Shown one piece after another: positions 59,857-64,000 of a DNA stretch of 64,000 nucleotides. The notes below the pieces were generated by a model, which saw only the letters and a list, made by a program, of their open reading frames with translations, made no database searches and was not told where the DNA came from. Made by a program: the position numbers and the translations under genes. The DNA is from Geodermatophilus sp. TF02-6. Lineage in GTDB: Bacteria; Actinomycetota; Actinomycetes; Mycobacteriales; Geodermatophilaceae. Every line of letters starts with the position of its first letter. The stretch's first letter is position 1. The stretch covers positions 78,892 to 142,891 of the forward strand of contig NZ_QOHF01000013.1 in the NCBI RefSeq assembly GCF_003319115.1, read 5' to 3'.

Positions 59857-60689
59857 CCGCCGCACGCGAGGGTGCCGGCCGCTCCGGCCTGGCCATCATC
59901 GGCGGCGGCAAGATCGGCGAGGCGTTGCTGTCCGGGCTCATCCGCCGCGCCGGCACCGAGGGCGTCGTCGTCTGCGAGCGCAGCCCCGAGCGCGCCGCAG
60001 AGGTCTCCGCCCGCCACGGCGTCCCGGTGCTGGGGCTGGCCGAGGCCGCCGCCCGCTCCCGCGTGCTGCTGCTCGCGGTCAAACCGCAGGACATCGGCAC
60101 GCTGCTCGAGCTGCTGGCCGGCGAGGTCGACCCCGGGCACCTGGTCGTCTCGGTCGCCGCCGGCGTCCCGACCTCGACCATCGAGGCGGCGCTGCCCGAG
60201 GGCGTCCCCGTCGTCCGGGTCATGCCCAACACCCCCGCGCTGGTCGACGAGGGGATGAGCGTGCTGTCGGCCGGGGCGCACGCCGACGAGGCGCACCTGG
60301 ACGAGGCCGAGGCGCTGCTGGCCGCGGTCGGGCGGGTCCGCCGGGTGCCGGAGGCCCAGCAGGACGCCGTCACGGCGCTGTCGGGCAGCGGTCCGGCGTA
60401 CTTCTTCTACCTGGTCGAGGCGATGATCGACGCCGGCATCCTGCTGGGCCTGCCGCGCGCGCTGGCCGCGGACCTCATCGTGCAGACCGCCCTCGGCTCG
60501 GCGGTGATGCTGCGCGACTCCGGGGAGCACCCGGTACAGCTGCGCGAGGCGGTCACCAGCCCCGGCGGGACGACGATCGCCGCGATCCGGGAGCTGGAGC
60601 GCCACGGCGTCCGGGCCGCGCTGATCGCCGCGATCGAGGCCGCCCACGCCCGCTCCCTCGAGCTGGGCCGTGCCGCTCGGGACCACTGA
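59853..60689 (+). CDS. proC: pyrroline-5-carboxylate reductase
   Basis: 278 residues. LAIIGGGKIGEALLSGLIRR (NADPH loop), LLLAVKPQDIG, VVRVMPNTPALVDEGMS, ALSGSGPAYFFYLVEAMID and REAVTSPGGTTIAAIREL, the P5C reductase signature. Last step of proline synthesis. GTG overlaps the PRODH-like stop. Same block as Rv0500. Confidence 0.95.
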   Translation: MTAAREGAGRSGLAIIGGGKIGEALLSGLIRRAGTEGVVVCERSPERAAEVSARHGVPVLGLAEAAARSRVLLLAVKPQDIGTLLELLAGEVDPGHLVVSVAAGVPTSTIEAALPEGVPVVRVMPNTPALVDEGMSVLSAGAHADEAHLDEAEALLAAVGRVRRVPEAQQDAVTALSGSGPAYFFYLVEAMIDAGILLGLPRALAADLIVQTALGSAVMLRDSGEHPVQLREAVTSPGGTTIAAIRELERHGVRAALIAAIEAAHARSLELGRAARDH

Positions 60690-60933
60690 CGACTCCGGAC
60701 CTCGATCATCAACGCTGCGTGATCGGATTGGCACGGAAACACGATGACTCGCCGAGGGATGTGTCGACCTGTCGTCGTGCGTACATAGTTGCCCAGGACG
60801 GACCAGTCCGCCTGTTCGTTTCTTCCATCGCTTCCGTCACGCCCGTCCCCTTACGCTCTGTGTCAGCACGTGCGTGTCCCGTAGTCGGTGGGGAAGCCGA
60901 CGCCCGACTCGTGCTAGGTCCGGAGATGAAGTC

Positions 60934-61275
60934 ATGACCATGCCCCAGCGCACCGCCGCCGCCTACGCCCGCCCGGGGATGCCCGGCCCGCGACCGGTCG
61001 CCCGGCCGGTCTCGGCCGCCATGATGGCCCGCCCCGTCGGGCCGGCCCACCCGGCCGCCATGCCGGTCGGCCGCCCGGCGGTGCCCGCCCCCCGCGCGGC
61101 CGTCACCTTCCTGACCGTGGCCGAGGTCGCCAGCATGATGCGCGTCTCGAAGATGACCGTGTACCGCCTCGTCCACGCCGGCGAGCTCTCCGCCGTCCGG
61201 GTCGGCCGCTCGTTCCGCGTCCCGGAGCGCGCCGTGGAGGACTACCTGCGCGACGCCTACACCGACATCGCCTGA
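60934..61275 (+). CDS. BldC-like HTH protein (Rv0500A-like)
   Basis: 113 residues. A Pro/Ala/Met-rich N-terminal tail of about 55 residues is followed by the conserved MerR-like HTH TFLTVAEVASMMRVSKMTVY, RLVHAGELSAVRVGRSFRVP and ERAVEDYLRDAY. This small winged HTH family (BldC and relatives) regulates development and growth in actinobacteria. ATG 60934 with CGGAG upstream. The 244-bp gap before it is the lowest-GC stretch of the area and should contain its promoter. Confidence 0.92.
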   Translation: MTMPQRTAAAYARPGMPGPRPVARPVSAAMMARPVGPAHPAAMPVGRPAVPAPRAAVTFLTVAEVASMMRVSKMTVYRLVHAGELSAVRVGRSFRVPERAVEDYLRDAYTDIA

Positions 61276-61276
61276 A

Positions 61277-61377
61277 AGAGGACCCCGTCCTCCTCACCCC
61301 TCACAGGCTCGGGGTGAGCCTCTGGTCGGGGCCGCCGCCGTGAGCTTGCGAGCGGTGGGGGGCAGGGAGGGCCTCAC
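61277..61377. repeat. family A repeats
   Basis: AGAGGACCCCGTCCTCCTCA, core CCCCTCACAGGCTCGGGGTG, then a reverse-orientation partial copy GTGAGCTTGCGAGCGGTGGG with GGCAGGGAGG. The 61276-61630 gap (355 bp) holds this, the palindrome at 61379 and the leader of the bS22 gene. Confidence 0.75.
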
Positions 61378-61378
61378 C

Positions 61379-61433
61379 GAGATCGGCGATCCCGACGTCA
61401 TCACCCACGGGTGGCGACGGGATCGCCGATCTC
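61379..61433. repeat. 16-bp perfect inverted repeat
   Basis: GAGATCGGCGATCCCG (61379-61394) and CGGGATCGCCGATCTC (61418-61433), 23-nt loop; one further flanking pair. Between the HTH and bS22 genes. Possible terminator for the HTH gene or a dispersed palindrome. Confidence 0.7.
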
Positions 61434-61630
61434 GTCGCGTCAGGGGTCCCGGACGGCTCCGCCCGTGGCGGCGTCACCGCGACGGTGCCGGGTAGGCTCG
61501 GACGCCGAGCGACACCGGGGCCGATCCGGTCCGGGTCGTCGCGCGCGAGCTGATCACCTCGCGCGGCGCCCCGGCGCGACCTCCCGGTCGCCGAGGGCCG
61601 CCGCGCCGCAACGACGTCGGGAGCACGGGC

Positions 61631-61729
61631 ATGGGTTCGGTCATCAAGAAGCGCCGCAAGCGGATGGCGAAGAAGAAGCACCGCAAGCTGCTGAAGAAGA
61701 CCCGCGTCCAGCGGCGCAACAAGAAGTGA
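61631..61729 (+). CDS. bS22-type/AURKAIP1-domain small ribosomal protein
   Basis: 32 residues, very basic: [20 protein letters not shown] then [12 protein letters not shown]. This is the actinobacterial Rv0500B family, found on the small ribosomal subunit of mycobacteria. ATG 61631. Its position before the epimerase gene is conserved. Confidence 0.92.
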   Translation: MGSVIKKRRKRMAKKKHRKLLKKTRVQRRNKK

Positions 61730-61739
61730 GCTGACGCTC

Positions 61740-62846
61740 GTGCCACCCGCGGTCGTGCTGGTCACCGGCGTGAGCCGGTGGCTCGGGGGTGCGCTGGCGG
61801 CCGAGCTGGCTCGCGACCGCTCCATCGAGCGGGTCATCGGAGTGGACACCGTCCCCCCGTCGCCGGAGGTGCTCCGCCGGCTGGGCCGCACCGAGTTCGT
61901 GCGGGCCGACATCCGCAACCCGCTGATCGGCAAGGTCATCGCGACGGCCTCGGTCGACACGGTCGTGCACATGAACATCAGCTCCACGCCCGCGGGGTCC
62001 GGTGGGCGGGGGCCGATGAAGGAGCTCAACGTCATCGGGACGATGCAGCTGCTGGCCGCCTGCCAGCGGACGCCCTCGGTGCGCCGGTTCGTGCTCAAGT
62101 CGACCAGCGCGGTCTACGGTGCCTCCTCCCGCGACCCCGCGGTCTTCACCGAGGCGATGCAGGCGCGGCGGGTGCCCTCCGGCGGGTTCGCCAAGGACAG
62201 CCTGGACATCGAGGGCTACGTCCGTTCCTTCGCCCGCCGCCGGCCGGACGTCGGGGTGGCGGCGCTGCGGTTCACCAACTTCATCGGCCCGCGCATCGAC
62301 TCGCTGCTCACGCACTTCCTGCGCATGCCGCTGGTGCCCACGGCCCTGGGCTACGACGCCCGCGTGCAGCTGCTGCACGAGGACGACGCCCTCGCCGTGC
62401 TCACCCGGGCCACCACCGGCGACTTCGCCGGCACCGTCAACGTCGGCGGGGAGGGCACGTTGCTGCTGTCCCAGGTCATCCGCCGGCTCGGCCGGCTGCA
62501 GGTGCCGCTGCCCTCGCCCGCGCTGGGCTCGCTGGGCCGCGTCACCCGCCGGTTCGGGTACGTCGACTACTCCCCGGAGCAGATGCGCTTCCTCAACTTC
62601 GGCCGGGTGGTGGACACCACCGTGCTCCGCGAGGAGTTCGGCTACACCCCGCGCTACACGACCGAGCAGGCGCTCGACGACTACGCGCGCGCCATCCCAC
62701 CGGTGCTCTCGCCGGACCTCGTCCGCGGCGTGACCTCGCGGGCGCAGGAGCTGGTGGCGCGGGTGGGGGCCACCGCGGACACGGTGGGGCAGCGGCTGCG
62801 GCCCGCTCCGCCGTCCCCCGGGCTGCGGGCGGTGCGCGATGCCTGA
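61740..62846 (+). CDS. NAD-dependent epimerase/dehydratase (Rv0501-like)
   Basis: 368 residues, extended SDR: VVLVTGVSRWLGGALAAELA (TGxxxxxG), TVVHMNISSTPAGSGGRGPM, NVIGTMQLLAACQRTPSVRR and FVLKSTSAVYGASSRDPAVF. The usual YxxxK is not clear (GGFAKDSLDIEGYVRSFARR). Annotated galE2 in mycobacteria, but function is unproven. GTG start 10 nt after bS22. Overlaps the acyltransferase by 8 nt. Confidence 0.88.
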   Translation: MPPAVVLVTGVSRWLGGALAAELARDRSIERVIGVDTVPPSPEVLRRLGRTEFVRADIRNPLIGKVIATASVDTVVHMNISSTPAGSGGRGPMKELNVIGTMQLLAACQRTPSVRRFVLKSTSAVYGASSRDPAVFTEAMQARRVPSGGFAKDSLDIEGYVRSFARRRPDVGVAALRFTNFIGPRIDSLLTHFLRMPLVPTALGYDARVQLLHEDDALAVLTRATTGDFAGTVNVGGEGTLLLSQVIRRLGRLQVPLPSPALGSLGRVTRRFGYVDYSPEQMRFLNFGRVVDTTVLREEFGYTPRYTTEQALDDYARAIPPVLSPDLVRGVTSRAQELVARVGATADTVGQRLRPAPPSPGLRAVRDA

Positions 62847-63747
62847 GGCCCGCATCATCCCGCTGCGGCCCGAGGACGACGAGCCGCGCGTCCCGCCGCC
62901 GTCGTCGTCCTCCTGGGAGGAGCAGGTCGCCGGCGGGCTGGACTTCCTCCGCCGGCGGCTGACCGGGGAGTACGCGACCGACGAGTTCGGGTTCGACCCC
63001 GACCTCACCGACCACGTGGCGCTCCCGCTGCTGCGCCCGCTGTTCAACCGCTGGTTCCGGGTGGAGACCCACGGCGTGGAGAACGTGCCGGACACCGGCG
63101 GCGCGCTGCTCGTGGCCAACCACTCGGGCACGCTGCCGGTCGACGCGATGATGGCGACGGTGGCGCTGCACGACGACCACCCGGCTCGCCGACGGCTGCG
63201 GCTGCTCGGCGCCGATCTGGTCTTCGACCTGCCGGTCGTCGGTTCGACCGCTCGCAAGCTCGGCTCGACGCTGGCCTGCAACGAGGACGCCGAGCGCCTG
63301 CTCACCGGGGGTGAGCTGGTCGGCGTCTTCCCCGAGGGCTTCAAGGGCATCGGCAAGCCGTTCCGGGAGCGGTACACCCTGCAGCGGTTCGGCCGCGGCG
63401 GTTTCGTCACGGCGGCGCTGCGCACCGGGGCGCCGATCGTCCCGTGCGCCATCGTCGGGGCCGAGGAGATCTACCCGATGATCGGCAACCTCAAGACCGT
63501 CGCCCGCCTGTTCAACCTGCCGTACTTCCCGGTGACGCCGACCTTCCCGGCGCTCGGTCCGCTCGGCCTGGTGCCGCTGCCGTCGAAGTGGCTGATCGCG
63601 TTCGGCGAGCCCATCGAGACGGCGTCCTACGGCCCGGGCGCCGCGGAGGACCCGATGCTGGTGTTCAACCTCACCGACCAGGTGCGCGAGACCATCCAGC
63701 AGTCGATCTACCAGCTGCTGCTGCAGCGCAGGTCCGTCTTCGGCTGA
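62839..63747 (+). CDS. PlsC-type acyltransferase (Rv0502-like)
   Basis: 302 residues. LLVANHSGTLPVDAMMATVA holds the acyltransferase His/Asp block I, GELVGVFPEGFKGIGKPFRE holds the PEG block III, and APIVPCAIVGAEEIYPMIGN block IV. Predicted lysophospholipid or related acyl transfer at the membrane. ATG 62839 lies inside the end of the epimerase gene. Confidence 0.9.
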   Translation: MPEARIIPLRPEDDEPRVPPPSSSSWEEQVAGGLDFLRRRLTGEYATDEFGFDPDLTDHVALPLLRPLFNRWFRVETHGVENVPDTGGALLVANHSGTLPVDAMMATVALHDDHPARRRLRLLGADLVFDLPVVGSTARKLGSTLACNEDAERLLTGGELVGVFPEGFKGIGKPFRERYTLQRFGRGGFVTAALRTGAPIVPCAIVGAEEIYPMIGNLKTVARLFNLPYFPVTPTFPALGPLGLVPLPSKWLIAFGEPIETASYGPGAAEDPMLVFNLTDQVRETIQQSIYQLLLQRRSVFG

Positions 63748-63751
63748 GACG

Positions 63752-64000
63752 ATGACATCGTCGGCCTACCGGCCGACACCGCGGCCACGTGCCGTCCCCC
63801 AGCGACGTGAAGCCTCCCCGGCCGCTCGTCGGGGACCCTGCGGGCCCCACTCCTCCCGACCACCGCGGCCACGTGCCGTCCCCCAGCGACGTGAAGCCTC
63901 CCCGGCCGCTCGTCGGGGACCCTGCGGGCCCCACTCCTCCCGACCACCGCGGCCACGTGCCGTCCCCCAGCGACGTGAAGCCTCCCCGGCCGCTCGTCGG
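63752..64000. repeat. family B element with 84-bp tandem array, runs off window
   Basis: ATGACATCGTCGGCCTACCG, then CCGACACC, lead into 84-bp units starting at 63781, 63865 and 63949 (third cut by the window end). A unit starts GCGGCCACGTGCCGTCCCCC and ends GGCCCCACTCCTCCCGACCACC. Because 84 is a multiple of three, open frames run across it, but there is no sign of a real gene. The reverse complement matches 30913-31020. Confidence 0.88.

Noticed and set aside
63752..64000. Repeat-protein gene across the 84-bp array
   Set aside because: Open frames exist only because 84 is divisible by three; there is no start context, no codon bias and the same sequence is intergenic at 30.9 kb.

Overview
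The window is a chromosomal segment of a very GC-rich actinobacterium, most likely a member of the Geodermatophilaceae (Geodermatophilus/Blastococcus/Modestobacter type). This is inferred from three things: mycothiol genes (mshD, mshA); gene orders matching two Mycobacterium tuberculosis neighbourhoods (Rv0813c-Rv0819 at 1-7458, Rv0474-Rv0502 spread over 19959-63747); and an in-frame amber codon at a selenocysteine position, a coding habit reported from Geodermatophilus and Blastococcus. Most genes sit in tight operons with GTGA or ATGA stop/start overlaps. No tRNA, rRNA, CRISPR array, transposase or integrase was seen.

Layout. 1-9.2 kb: mycothiol synthase fragment, GlnR, LmeA-like lipoprotein-pathway protein, thioredoxin, thiosulfate sulfurtransferase with its SseC partner, a TetR/epimerase divergent pair with clear operators, a nitrobindin-like protein and a DUF885 peptidase. 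9.4-19.9 kb: NhaA antiporter, the alternative peptidoglycan D-Glu route MurD2-MurL followed by a D-glutamate cyclase-like protein, Fur, YgfZ, BKACE, an RsiG homologue carrying both c-di-GMP signature motifs, and an asparaginase. 19.9-34 kb: XRE regulator, HbhA-like protein, DUF2516, PspC, EAL phosphodiesterase, MurB, a truncated SDR, MshA, YbjN, phosphoglycerate mutase, PhoU and SenX3-RegX3 with a PHO box.

34.0-50.6 kb is an accessory catabolic island inserted directly after regX3. A minus-strand operon (UGSC-partner family protein, FAD oxidoreductase, IlvD-type dehydratase) is divergent from a plus-strand operon (NitT/TauT-type ABC transporter, second IlvD dehydratase, second FAD oxidoreductase, two-subunit aconitase X, IclR regulator). 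A third operon on the minus strand encodes a UGSC selenoprotein, a second partner protein and an acyl-CoA ligase. The UGSC gene is interrupted by TAG exactly at the selenocysteine position of its U-G-S-C motif, and a SECIS-like hairpin follows. The far edge of the island carries a 142-bp, ~93% identical in-frame copy of the 3' end of regX3, so the island is bracketed by direct repeats. The island's substrate is unknown; transporter, dehydratases, oxidoreductases, aconitase X and ligase together suggest uptake and breakdown of a polar, probably hydroxylated acid.

51-64 kb returns to ordinary chromosome: an AraC/GlxA regulator, a methyltransferase, an MFS transporter fused to a dead thymidylate-kinase-like domain, then the Rv0495c-Rv0502 block (Ppx/GppA, membrane protein, ProC, BldC-like HTH, bS22, epimerase, acyltransferase) with DJ-1 and PRODH-like insertions.

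Intergenic space is populated by at least two dispersed repeat families. Family A is hairpin elements of about 60 bp at roughly eleven loci. Family B consists of larger elements at 30.8-31.05 kb and, as an 84-bp tandem array, at 63.75-64.0 kb. There are also several long unrelated palindromes. Two genes have their only usual start codons in or next to family A repeats.
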